From contig NZ_AULV01000017.1 in NCBI RefSeq assembly GCF_000422465.1, forward strand, positions 118,350 through 182,349: a stretch of 64,000 nt of DNA, read 5' to 3'. A program made the translations under genes and the position numbers. Source of the DNA: Paenibacillus harenae DSM 16969. Lineage in GTDB: Bacteria > Bacillota > Bacilli > Paenibacillales > Paenibacillaceae. Under the pieces are notes generated by a model. It ran no database searches and was not told where the DNA came from. It worked only from the letters and a program-made list of their open reading frames with translations. Of the stretch, positions 52,087 through 59,329 are shown piece by piece (position 1 is the first letter of the stretch; each line of letters starts with the position of its first letter).

Positions 52087-52851
52087 TCATCTTGGTTTCT
52101 TGTATAACGGATAATCAACTTCAGTTGGAACCTCTATGAGTACAATCCGAAGATCCTGGTTTTTGGGCCTAATCGTGATGCTTTCACTATCTTCAGACTG
52201 AATGATGAAGAAATCTTTATTTTCAAATGCAGTCTCCGATCTCCCGATTACGCCGCCTTTACCTCTGATCGCCAAGCCAGCCAACGTCCGGTTTGATGAA
52301 AGGGCATGTGTATGGGTTGCCCCTGCCGTGATGTTCACATCGTACATGTACGCATCCGTAACAAGGTGCATAGGAGAACCCGTGCCAAGTATTGTTTTGA
52401 CGGTTACGCCTTTATCGTGAACCGCTGGAAAATCCTCATGAGCATATTTGGAATAATGAGGCGGCCGTTTGAATGCATCATCCAGATAGGGCTCCAACCA
52501 TATTTGGAGACCCTCTCCAGGCCCATTCATACCTTCGGCATGCCACATACCGGAACCCGTTTGCATCAGCTGGACGCCACCGGTACCAACGACGCTTTCC
52601 GTTCCCAGGGAATCCTCATGAAACACTTCGCCGGATAGGATATAGGTAAAAATTTCAAATCCCTTATGAGGATGAGCGTCAATACCGGCCGGTCCTGAAG
52701 CCTTCCCCCATGCCCAATAGAATAACGGGCCCAAACGATTTATTTGTGAACCCTCGCCTGAAAAGCCGATCGGTTTTTGTTCCGTGATCTTGCCGCTATC
52801 AAATTCACCAATTGCTTGATCTTTTGGTTTTATGATTTGAATGTTACTCAT
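52087..52851 (-). CDS. pirin-family cupin protein (quercetinase-like)
   Basis: Two-domain cupin of 254 residues. The N-terminal metal site is visible in HPHKGFEIFTYILSGEVFHED and in MWHAEGMN (three His and a Glu). Some bacterial pirins have quercetin 2,3-dioxygenase activity, others bind regulatory partners. As first gene of an operon with marR, doxX and probably azoR, a role in aromatic or quinone stress is reasonable. Confidence 0.88.
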   Translation of the reverse strand: MSNIQIIKPKDQAIGEFDSGKITEQKPIGFSGEGSQINRLGPLFYWAWGKASGPAGIDAHPHKGFEIFTYILSGEVFHEDSLGTESVVGTGGVQLMQTGSGMWHAEGMNGPGEGLQIWLEPYLDDAFKRPPHYSKYAHEDFPAVHDKGVTVKTILGTGSPMHLVTDAYMYDVNITAGATHTHALSSNRTLAGLAIRGKGGVIGRSETAFENKDFFIIQSEDSESITIRPKNQDLRIVLIEVPTEVDYPLYKKPR

Positions 52852-52902
52852 TTGTAATCACATCCTTCCTGATATAATTTGCAATTTTGGTTGATCTCAT
52901 TT

Positions 52903-52918
52903 GTCCTACAACTAGGAT
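52903..52918. promoter_or_regulatory. MarR-type operator, distal copy
   Basis: Inverted repeat GTCCTACAACTAGGAT, arms TCCTA / TAGGA. It lies 7 bp from the perfect copy at 52925 and between that site and the pirin start. Confidence 0.5.
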
Positions 52919-52924
52919 ATATTC

Positions 52925-52953
52925 ATCCTAACATTAGGATTAAATTTAGTCAA
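52925..52953 (-). promoter_or_regulatory. promoter and MarR-type operator of the pirin-marR-doxX operon
   Basis: On the minus strand TTGACT (-35, 52953-52948) and TAGGAT (-10, 52930-52925) are 17 bp apart. The perfect palindrome ATCCTAACATTAGGAT (52925-52940) covers the -10 box and much of the spacer, an ideal position for repression. Confidence 0.65.
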
Positions 52954-53000
52954 TAGGGAATCTGGGCAATCCAGTACCGACTGTTATAGAGATAATAAAA

Positions 53001-53024
53001 CATCCTGCAGTTACCCGCAGGATG
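53001..53024. terminator. hairpin terminator upstream of the pirin operon promoter
   Basis: An 8-bp stem CATCCTGC / GCAGGATG with loop AGTTACCC, with AAAA on the left and TT-rich sequence to the right. It would insulate the region from the gene at 53364-54296 or from a lost plus-strand gene. Confidence 0.6.
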
Positions 53025-53129
53025 TTGATGAACTTGTTTTTTTAGATTACCTTCGACATGCTTTGATTTAAGTACGGCTTGTATCCATTTCATTCATACG
53101 ATCCCGGCTCCACTCGCCTTTCTCCAAGC

Positions 53130-53324
53130 TCGGGAGGCAATGAACCTGGAATTCGTGATCGTGCAAAGTCTGGAATTCAGAAAAGAACTCGAGCCGCACG
53201 TATCCGGCGCGATCCGGTCGCTGCCTATGTCGCTCGAAAAAACAAATAAAGGACGTGTGACCATATGCTAGAATACAATCAACAGTTAGCTGCGAAAATC
53301 GCAGAACTTAAAGAGAAACTTTGA
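53130..53324 (+). pseudogene. short broken coding remnants, family not recognised
   Basis: Two adjoining short frames without database-level identity: one of 43 codons beginning MNLEFVIVQSLEFRKELEPH near 53139, and one of 19 codons ending AAKIAELKEKL (about 53265-53324), joined by ATGCTAG. Base composition is that of coding DNA, but no complete gene can be formed. They may be the residue of a lost gene upstream of the esterase. Confidence 0.3.
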
Positions 53325-53363
53325 TGCATTCATGGATTGTTACCTTAATAACCCGTCTATGAA

Positions 53364-54296
53364 CTACTCCCTGGCATGCTGAAACGAGGGTTTATCCGCA
53401 AACGGCCGTTTTAAATAGGCAGACAAAAATTTCTCGGTAATATCAAGAACCTGCGGGTTCCAAAAGCCTGTCCCATGGTCAGCACCCGCCACTTTATAAT
53501 ACAAAACCCGCTGTCCATGTTCCTTTAGTGCTTTATACATCTCTATACTCTGATTAATGTGAACGACTTGATCGCTGTCTCCATGCATGATGAGAAACGG
53601 CGGAAGCTTTTTGCCCAAATCCTGATACATAGGGCTTGCCTTCTTCGCCAATTCCATATGATCCTTTACCCTTCCTCCAATAAACAAACCTTCAGGAGAA
53701 TCGGCAGCATCATGATCCAGAATATCGTTATACTTCCCTAAAGTGAGCAGATCCGTGACTCCGTAATAATCGACTACCGCGTTCACTTCATCCGATTGTT
53801 CGCTATATAGCCCGTTGTCATATTCTCCTATCGTAAGCCCCGTCATTAATGAAAGATGTCCGCCCGATGAATCCCCCCATACGCCTACGCGATTCGGATC
53901 GATCCCATATTCATCCGAATGCTTGCGCATAAATCGGATCGCGCACTTCACATCTTCAACGGCAGCCGGGAATCGTGCTATATCGGTGTCCCTGATTTCA
54001 ACACTGGCTACCACATAACCCTTTGACGCAATAAGAGAGAGATTTGGAATCCCAGCATAGATGTCCTGTTTTCTCCAAGCAGAACCTTGTACAAAGATGA
54101 CAAGGGGAAATTTATATCCGCCCCGGTGTGGCATGATGATTTGCAGTCTTCTTACCACATCGCCATATGTCGCATAGACGACGTCAGGACGGTATGTGCA
54201 AGAATAATAGGTTCCTCTATCCGCATACTCGCCATACAAAACCTGAGTTCCTTCAGGCATTTCATTTGCCGCCATTTCCGCTGCTTTTTTATCCAC
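53364..54296 (-). CDS. alpha/beta-hydrolase esterase (BD-FAE/HSL-like)
   Basis: Hydrolase of 310 residues. Nucleophile elbow GVWGDSSGGHLSL (Ser near residue 143), acid in MHGDSDQVVHI and base His in GADHGTGFW. The oxyanion region reads VQGSAWRK where HGGG/HGGAW is usual. No signal peptide, so it acts in the cytoplasm on imported esters, possibly acetylated sugars. Good fit to the lipase/esterase family 'prolyl oligopeptidase-like, BD-FAE'. It is a single gene with its own upstream region, and the substrate is unknown. Confidence 0.85.
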   Translation of the reverse strand: MDKKAAEMAANEMPEGTQVLYGEYADRGTYYSCTYRPDVVYATYGDVVRRLQIIMPHRGGYKFPLVIFVQGSAWRKQDIYAGIPNLSLIASKGYVVASVEIRDTDIARFPAAVEDVKCAIRFMRKHSDEYGIDPNRVGVWGDSSGGHLSLMTGLTIGEYDNGLYSEQSDEVNAVVDYYGVTDLLTLGKYNDILDHDAADSPEGLFIGGRVKDHMELAKKASPMYQDLGKKLPPFLIMHGDSDQVVHINQSIEMYKALKEHGQRVLYYKVAGADHGTGFWNPQVLDITEKFLSAYLKRPFADKPSFQHARE

Positions 54297-54923
54297 GCTT
54301 TTCTCCCCTTTTGGAATGAATATAAAGAAAGTATTTTATTATCATTCGTCAAACACCTGTGTCTTCCTGCCATTTGGCCATCCCTAGGCGACTTTCCGCG
54401 ACTAGCAAGCGGTTAATCGTACCCGTTTAGCAAAATTTTGATTTTTCACCGTAAGTATTCAGTGCCACTTGGTTGCTCTGTTGCTATGTGTAATAGGACT
54501 TTATCATCGACTTCTTCCCCTTTCTGGTTCCAATTCTCGATATCCATTATAGGGAAAGGGATGCCGGACGCCATGACTCGAAGTGGCTACATATTTGCCC
54601 AAAATTTTACTGTTCATCATGATCCGTTCTCTGATATACCAAATGATGAGGTACCTGGGGGGGAATGGACTCCGCCATACTGTCCTCCAGTTGGTGCTCG
54701 ACTCGTTCCTCCGGAACAACAACCGCTCCAGACGGTCTTTCAACTCGCCGAGTCGTTCGAAGAACAGGTCGTCATCGACGCCGTTTCCTTCAAACTACTT
54801 GAGGAAGCGCTCACGCTAACTTTTGATGCTCGCGAGTTCTTTATCAACGGCAGACTCGATGGAGCAGGCCGACACAATTTGCGCTGTCAGGCATTGATTT
54901 TTTTGCCAAAATAGGTTATTTTA
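54297..54923. other. intergenic region with no supported gene
   Basis: An open frame on the plus strand (54438-54914) and one on the minus strand (54504-54743) exist, but neither has a ribosome-binding site or familiar domain. The region may be decayed coding DNA; GGGG-rich sequence lies near 54656-54663. Confidence 0.45.
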
Positions 54924-54974
54924 TTGACAGCTTAGCGATAAGCAAGTTCCTGACACGAAGGGAGATGTGTTTTA

Positions 54975-55007
54975 ATGGCAACTACTTATATGGTGGTTTG
55001 GTCTTAA
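54975..55007 (+). CDS. candidate 10-residue leader peptide
   Basis: GGGAG is followed after about 10 bases by ATG and the short frame MATTYMVVWS, then TAA. It opens a 380-nt leader with several hairpins that ends at a phosphotransferase gene. That layout is typical for translation-attenuated resistance genes, but translation of this frame is inferred. Confidence 0.35.
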   Translation: MATTYMVVWS

Positions 55008-55103
55008 AACTGAATAGCAGGCATACGCGAAAAAAGCGGGAAAACGCCCGTATTATTTGGTATGCCATCCAAAGTAACCTTTCGTGAATATTGCTGTTTG
55101 CAG

Positions 55104-55130
55104 GATACGATGAAGGTCGTATCTTTTTTT
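55104..55130 (+). terminator. terminator-like hairpin in the phosphotransferase leader
   Basis: Stem GATACGA / TCGTATC with loop TGAAGG, followed directly by TTTTTTT. A second long imperfect stem (about 55140-55187, TGCC...GCAGC / GCTGC...GGCA), also ending in TTTTT, follows. A larger hairpin GGCATAC / GTATGCC lies at about 55020-55066. Confidence 0.55.
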
Positions 55131-55230
55131 GCGTCCTGATGCCGCGCGACAGCAGCTTCTTCTTTAGAGGCTGCTTGTCCGTGGCATTTTTGCGTCCAAA
55201 AACAACATTAAAGGAGCTAACAAAAAAACC

Positions 55231-55362
55231 ATGATGGATTTGAAAACCTATGGCTACACAGTCCAGAATAAAACGAGCTACCTCATCGACAAGAGGGCTC
55301 GAAACAAAACGATCACCATGTGGAGCAAGCAAACGAAGAAAAACGGAGGATATAAGAAATGA
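55231..55362 (+). CDS. 43-residue basic ORF coupled to the phosphotransferase gene
   Basis: A short frame (MMDLKTYGYTVQNKTSYLID..., ending KKNGGYKK) whose TGA overlaps the ATG of the phosphotransferase gene in ATGA fashion. Its last codons carry that gene's GGAGG. The peptide is Lys-rich (a third of the C-terminal half is basic). AAAGGAG lies 14 bases before its ATG, a long distance. No family recognised. It may be a small partner, a translational coupler, or a gene remnant. Confidence 0.4.
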   Translation: MMDLKTYGYTVQNKTSYLIDKRARNKTITMWSKQTKKNGGYKK

Positions 55363-56375
55363 ATATTAAATTCGAAACGCTGATCTATGCCTTAAGCCGA
55401 CGGTTCAAGAAGGCTATCGTCTCGGCCGACTGCCAAACCATGCCGTTACAAGGCGGAACTGTGGGAAATGTGTACCTGGTAACGGGGATCGCAGAAACCG
55501 CGGATGGCGAACTATTGCCATACCGTATCGTGCTGAAAATCCAGAAGAAATGGGAGCGTTACGGCGATCCGGGTTCATGGCGCCGGGAATATGATCTCTA
55601 TGCGTCTGACTTGGGAGCGACGTTCTCGGATGCCTTCCGCTGGCCGACATGTTATCACGCCGAGATCAATGCCGAAGAAAATAAAATCCAGCTGTGGCTG
55701 GAATATATCGATGGCGTAACTGGTTTAGACTTGACCGGTGACATGTATGATCAGGCCGCGCTGGAGTTAGGACGCTATCAAGGCAAGCTGTATGCGGAGC
55801 AGCCCGCCGTGCTGCAGAGCCTGACCAACCTGAGCCATGCGGATCTCATGAAGAATACGTATCTGCATTACCGGTCATGGCCGGTCGTCTACGATTATAT
55901 ACGCTCGGAGGACTGCGCATTCCCGCAGCACGTGCGGCAAATGCTCATCGACATCGATGAGCACGCAGACGAGATATTCGCCCGCATCGAAAAATTGCCC
56001 CTCGTGCTATGCCACCGGGACTTCTGGGTGACCAACCTGATCTATGCCGACGGGAAAATCGCGCTCATCGACTGGGATACATCCGGATGGGGCTACCTGG
56101 GCGAGGATCTCGCAAGCCTGATTGCGGATGAAGCGGATATCGATCTCATGGTCGAATACTACCAGCGATGTGTCCCGGCGTATTACAAAGGCTTTTCGGA
56201 GTATGCGGATGTATCCCCTATCGCCGATCATTGCGTCTACGAGCTGATCCTTCTCATATTCGGGTACAGGATTGTGGAGCGGTATCTCCACACAGAAGAC
56301 GATGACGAGAAGACGAAGTGTGTCCATATGCTCCAAAAAATCTATGAAATGAAGACCAGTCCTTTGCAGGGTTGA
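55359..56375 (+). CDS. APH/choline-kinase-type phosphotransferase
   Basis: Kinase-like protein of 338 residues of the APH (aminoglycoside phosphotransferase/choline kinase) superfamily. N-lobe GGTVGNVYLVTG and a Lys in RIVLKIQKKW; catalytic loop CHRDFWVTNLIY (about 217-228), followed by LIDWDTSGWGYLGEDLASL with the Mg-binding Asp. Substrate could be an antibiotic, a sugar amine or a cell-wall precursor; sequence alone does not decide. GGAGG lies 9 bases before ATG, overlapping the small ORF. The structured leader with a tiny ORF upstream favours drug-inducible expression. It ends before the terminator of the converging guaA remnant. Confidence 0.8.
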   Translation: MNIKFETLIYALSRRFKKAIVSADCQTMPLQGGTVGNVYLVTGIAETADGELLPYRIVLKIQKKWERYGDPGSWRREYDLYASDLGATFSDAFRWPTCYHAEINAEENKIQLWLEYIDGVTGLDLTGDMYDQAALELGRYQGKLYAEQPAVLQSLTNLSHADLMKNTYLHYRSWPVVYDYIRSEDCAFPQHVRQMLIDIDEHADEIFARIEKLPLVLCHRDFWVTNLIYADGKIALIDWDTSGWGYLGEDLASLIADEADIDLMVEYYQRCVPAYYKGFSEYADVSPIADHCVYELILLIFGYRIVERYLHTEDDDEKTKCVHMLQKIYEMKTSPLQG

Positions 56376-56387
56376 ATCTAGAAAAAG

Positions 56388-56435
56388 AACTCCGAAAACC
56401 CTTGAATGTAGTGAATGTAGTGGGTTTTCGGAGTT
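56388..56435. terminator. terminator of guaA remnant and phosphotransferase gene
   Basis: A perfect 14-bp stem AACTCCGAAAACCC / GGGTTTTCGGAGTT around a 20-base loop. It lies between the convergent gene ends and is the strongest hairpin in the window. Confidence 0.9.
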
Positions 56436-56442
56436 TCTTTCA

Positions 56443-56559
56443 TTACTCCCATTCGATCGTCGCCGGCGGTTTGCTCGTGATGTCGTAGACGACGCGGTTC
56501 ACGTTGTCGACTTCGTTGACGATACGAACGGAGATTTTCTCCAGCACGTCCCAAGGGAT
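56443..56559 (-). pseudogene. guaA: 3'-terminal fragment of GMP synthase gene
   Basis: On the minus strand 38 codons read [16 protein letters not shown]..., ending [10 protein letters not shown] and a stop. This is the C-terminus of glutamine-hydrolysing GMP synthase, part of the dimerisation/XMP-binding end. The gene body is missing: beyond 56559 the frame leaves guaA homology at once. The fragment keeps its own terminator downstream. The reading frame is intact, so the loss of the rest is recent or was produced by site-specific insertion. The guaA 3' end is a known insertion site for genomic islands. Confidence 0.85.
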
Positions 56560-56572
56560 ACATAACCTATAG

Positions 56573-56607
56573 GAATGTACGGATTCCAAAACATGTACCG
56601 TACATTC
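56573..56607. repeat. inverted repeat at the guaA junction
   Basis: Perfect 10-bp arms GAATGTACGG / CCGTACATTC, 15 bases apart, starting 14 bp from the end of guaA homology. It could be an integrase arm or core site of an inserted element. Confidence 0.45.
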
Positions 56608-56609
56608 TG

Positions 56610-57095
56610 AAAATTAGTCAAATAGTTCGAAGAGTAATGCTTTTGGTTTTGGTGCTTAGTCTTTATCTTTTCAACTGTGGTCTTGTTTGGTTATGCGGAA
56701 TCATAACGCCCTAATGCTGATGAAATTGCCTCCTCCCAAACAATATAGTCATTGTATCAAAAAATGAGCTGGTAAGGTTTTTTGGGCCGATTAACTTTTT
56801 TATCGTATTCTAATTCAGGGAGACAAGTCAGATAAAATAAAGGGTCCTACATATTGTACATGACTAATATGATATCCTCCTAAAGAAAGTCCCGATGACA
56901 TCAATGCATCATCGGGACTGACTAGGTAGTTCCATACTCTTTTACTTTTTTATCACTAGACATCTGGCTGCATATCATCTTTAATCGGTTTCCAACTTTA
57001 ATGTCACTGGACAACAGACAACAACATGTTCGGTGAAAATAAAGTATTAGACTGCCGCTGTTGTCATTCAACTAACTGGTCTCCTGTTAGTTTAA
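56610..57095. other. AT-rich intergenic stretch next to the guaA remnant
   Basis: No gene is supported. A 19-codon frame ending in TAA near 56695 and the palindromic element at 56890-56917 are the only features. Its composition is unlike the guaA side. Confidence 0.5.
56890..56917. repeat. 28-nt palindromic element, copy 2
   Basis: Hairpin with arms TCCCGATGA / TCATCGGGA. It is 25 of 28 bases identical to 41098-41125. ACTTTTTTATCACTAGACA follows at 56945-56963, resembling the block after copy 1, so the shared unit is about 65 bp long. Confidence 0.6.
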
Positions 57096-57536
57096 TCATA
57101 ATTTTTCGTTAGTAACCAATGGGCCCATTTCTTTCAGTGTAGAACGTCCCCACTGCTCAATGAGCTTACAGTAGCTATCGGAGTCATGCATTCGTGAGTC
57201 CACATCGGCGATCGTCATGGTCCACGCTATCTTGGGGAGTGGCTTTGCATTCAATGGTCTACGAATACCTTTAGTGCTTCCTGGTCCTATAGCCATATCT
57301 TTACGAATTAACTCCGTGGGGTAACCTTCTTCCAGATGACTCCGTAATGCGGATTGCACCCAGACATACATTTCATCACTGTATCCTTCATGTTGAACCA
57401 TGTACGAGGCAACAGTTAGAAAGTGCACTTGCCCGTAGCTAGGATCGGTGAATTCCAGTGCCATAAATTCATTAAATATCGTTTCGCAAGTATTCTCTTG
57501 AGTAAGCTTAGCACCGCATTTAACACATATATCCAA
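57096..57536 (-). CDS. DUF5946-type small protein
   Basis: Protein of about 146 residues. It opens with CVKCGAKL and ENTCETIFNEFMALEFTDPSYGQVHFLTVASYMVQH, the layout of DUF5946 (a zinc-binding-like CxxC followed by a helical domain). The rest contains YPTELIRKDM and KIAWTMTIADVD. The function is unknown. The start is TTG at 57536: AAAGGAGGTGATC, a near-perfect anti-16S match, lies eight bases upstream, and family members begin just before the CxxC. The longer frame to 57614 overlaps that site. Confidence 0.7.
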   Translation of the reverse strand: MDICVKCGAKLTQENTCETIFNEFMALEFTDPSYGQVHFLTVASYMVQHEGYSDEMYVWVQSALRSHLEEGYPTELIRKDMAIGPGSTKGIRRPLNAKPLPKIAWTMTIADVDSRMHDSDSYCKLIEQWGRSTLKEMGPLVTNEKL

Positions 57537-57864
57537 TACGATCACCTCCTTTGTATCATTACGCAATAAAAGTAAGTGATTCCTCGAATTTAGATTCACC
57601 TTGTAGTTTTCCAAACGTACTACAAAATTAATTTCTTTAATGTGAGGAGACCTAGACTATTATAGTAAGTTAGCGTCCTTTCAGTAATGCTCGTCTCACA
57701 CTCTAATTGACCAGTCGTATAAAACTAAATCTCCCCCTTTCAACAAAAGCATAAGCCATAACCTTGCGGGAGAGTCAAGATCTAATGAAAATATACAGTT
57801 ACTTATGGCAGAGTGATTAATCAATACTTCATAAAAAGGATAATTAATTCAGATTGCTAAGTAT
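57537..57864. other. intergenic stretch, nothing recognised
   Basis: About 330 bp of AT-rich sequence between two minus-strand genes. No ribosome-binding site with a start codon and no clear hairpin were found. Confidence 0.5.
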
Positions 57865-58233
57865 TCATTCATATTTCCCAAACCCTTTTTCGCAAGTAAT
57901 GTCCAACGTGAGAATGTCATACAGGTTTTGCTTGGATTCATCTAATTTTTTTTGAGTGGCTTCAATTTCCGCAATTTTATTTTGTATCAGGCTTACATGC
58001 TCATCCTTCGACATTCCGTTTTTCGAGATCATTGATTTGATATCCTGAATCGAAAAGCCAACTGCCAAACAATGTTTAACAACATTCAGATGATGAATGA
58101 TGTCTGACGCATAAATCCGATAATTATTTTGATCCCTCAAAACATACTCATCCGTGATAATGCCTATTTGCTCATAATAACGGATCGTTGAAATCGGGAG
58201 ATCGATACTTTTTGCTACTTCACTTATCTTCAT
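57865..58233 (-). CDS. MerR-family regulator (divergent from nitroreductase)
   Basis: Regulator of 122 residues. Winged helix-turn-helix MKISEVAKSIDLPISTIRYYEQIGII and wing NNYRIYASD, then a dimerisation helix (about 80-108) with charged heptads, and a short tail with a single Cys (DITCEKGFGKYE). It resembles the AdhR/NmlR-like group. The start is the ATG at 58233 with GGAG nearby; the frame runs back to 58368 across the divergent promoter and is not used. It probably activates the nitroreductase gene via the palindrome at 58260-58279. Confidence 0.85.
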   Translation of the reverse strand: MKISEVAKSIDLPISTIRYYEQIGIITDEYVLRDQNNYRIYASDIIHHLNVVKHCLAVGFSIQDIKSMISKNGMSKDEHVSLIQNKIAEIEATQKKLDESKQNLYDILTLDITCEKGFGKYE

Positions 58234-58256
58234 GACCATCACTCCGTTTTTAGCGC

Positions 58257-58287
58257 TTGCTATAAAGTATACTTTATAGTTTACCAT
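58257..58287 (+). promoter_or_regulatory. MerR-controlled promoter of the nitroreductase gene
   Basis: TTGCTA (-35, 58257) and TACCAT (-10, 58282) are 19 bp apart. The perfect palindrome CTATAAAGTATACTTTATAG (58260-58279) occupies the spacer. Stretched spacer plus dyad is the MerR activation geometry. The site also covers the start region of the divergent regulator gene. Confidence 0.75.
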
Positions 58288-58348
58288 CTTAATAGTTATG
58301 ATAAGCAACATCATTTCCAAACTCAACCGAAAAAGGAGAGAAACCTGC

Positions 58349-58999
58349 ATGAGCATCCTTACAGGCAACTACCAGAAAATAAACAACTTCAATAAAATTG
58401 CGCTGGAACGTCGTTCCGTTAAAGTTTACGATCCCGAAGTGAAAATCAGTCGGGAGGAAATGACCGAAATTTTAGCAAAAGCTTCCCGCGCTCCATCTGC
58501 CATTAACATGCAACCCTGGCGTTTCCTTGTGATCGACAGCCCCGAAGGCAAAGAAAAACTTGCGCCACTGGCCTCCTTCAACCAGACACAAGTTTTGACA
58601 TCTTCGGCTATTATTGCAATATTTTACGACGCTAACAATATTGAATATATGGACGAAATTTTTAATAAAGCAGTAGAACTTGGCTATATGCCGCAGGACA
58701 TCAAGGATATGCAATTGCAGCAGGCAAGGCCGTATTATGCAAGCCTGACTCCATCCGCCTTGCGCGACATAAACATGCTGGACTCGGGTCTTGTTTCGAT
58801 GCAACTGATGCTTGTAGCTCGCGCCCACGGCTATGACACCAACCCAATGGCGGGTTATGACAAGGATCGAATCGCGGAGGTCTTTAGCTTGGACAAGGAG
58901 CGATTCCAGCCGGTCATGCTGCTTTCGATTGGCAAAGCGAGCAAAGAAGGCTATCCATCCTACCGATTACCAATAGATACGATTACCACTTGGGCATGA
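58349..58999 (+). CDS. nitroreductase-family flavoprotein
   Basis: FMN-dependent NAD(P)H oxidoreductase of about 216 residues. N-terminal ALERRSVKVYDP (FMN-phosphate-binding Arg residues), RAPSAINMQPWRFLVID, and the C-terminal pattern GYDTNPMAGYDKDRIAEVF and PVMLLSIGKAS. Such enzymes reduce nitro groups, quinones or enones. The start is the ATG at 58349, with GGAGAG eight bases upstream. It is divergent from, and probably induced by, the MerR regulator, perhaps in response to electrophiles. Confidence 0.88.
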   Translation: MSILTGNYQKINNFNKIALERRSVKVYDPEVKISREEMTEILAKASRAPSAINMQPWRFLVIDSPEGKEKLAPLASFNQTQVLTSSAIIAIFYDANNIEYMDEIFNKAVELGYMPQDIKDMQLQQARPYYASLTPSALRDINMLDSGLVSMQLMLVARAHGYDTNPMAGYDKDRIAEVFSLDKERFQPVMLLSIGKASKEGYPSYRLPIDTITTWA

Positions 59000-59201
59000 T
59001 CGGACTTGGGAGATTAGTCGTAGAGCAAAGACAAGAGTCATCCAATACACTGAATAGCCATTTTAACCCTGCTGCTACAGCCCGATCACCCTCTAACGAT
59101 TGCGATCCCTTATACAAGAGCATTCCAGCATCAGTGTTCTCTGATCAATTATACCATAATGTGGATGAATGGGTTCAGTTATACTGCGATAGCTTAACGG
59201 A

Positions 59202-59234
59202 GCTACCAGCGTCGTTCCGCGGCAGCTCCGTAGT
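59202..59234. repeat. inverted repeat in decayed intergenic DNA
   Basis: ACGGAGCT...AGCTCCGT, 8-bp arms around a GC-rich 17-19-base centre. The frame covering it (58990-59265) has no ribosome-binding site. It could be the end of a small mobile element. Confidence 0.35.
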
Positions 59235-59278
59235 AAAAGTGTATTCAATTCTTGTAATCCGATAGCTGAACGAACTGA

Positions 59279-59315
59279 AAGGCATGAGAACCCCGAAGGA
59301 CAAGTCTCATGCCTT
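59279..59315. terminator. terminator after the peroxiredoxin-like gene
   Basis: A perfect 11-bp stem AAGGCATGAGA / TCTCATGCCTT with a 15-base loop, 15 bp past the minus-strand stop codon. Confidence 0.75.
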
Positions 59316-59329
59316 ATTGCCATGCGTCG

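Noticed and set aside
54438..54914. 158-codon plus-strand frame between the esterase and the phosphotransferase leader
   Set aside because: No ribosome-binding site and no recognisable domain. Frames on both strands are equally open and look like decayed or random sequence.
54924..54929. TTGACA as -35 box of the phosphotransferase leader
   Set aside because: No acceptable -10 box lies 16-18 bp downstream, so it was not annotated as a promoter.
56378..56563. 61-codon frame over the guaA remnant
   Set aside because: It is in the wrong frame. The neighbouring minus-strand frame gives the unmistakable guaA C-terminus.
58990..59265. 91-codon frame after the nitroreductase gene
   Set aside because: It overlaps the nitroreductase stop, has no ribosome-binding site, and covers an inverted repeat. 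It looks non-coding.
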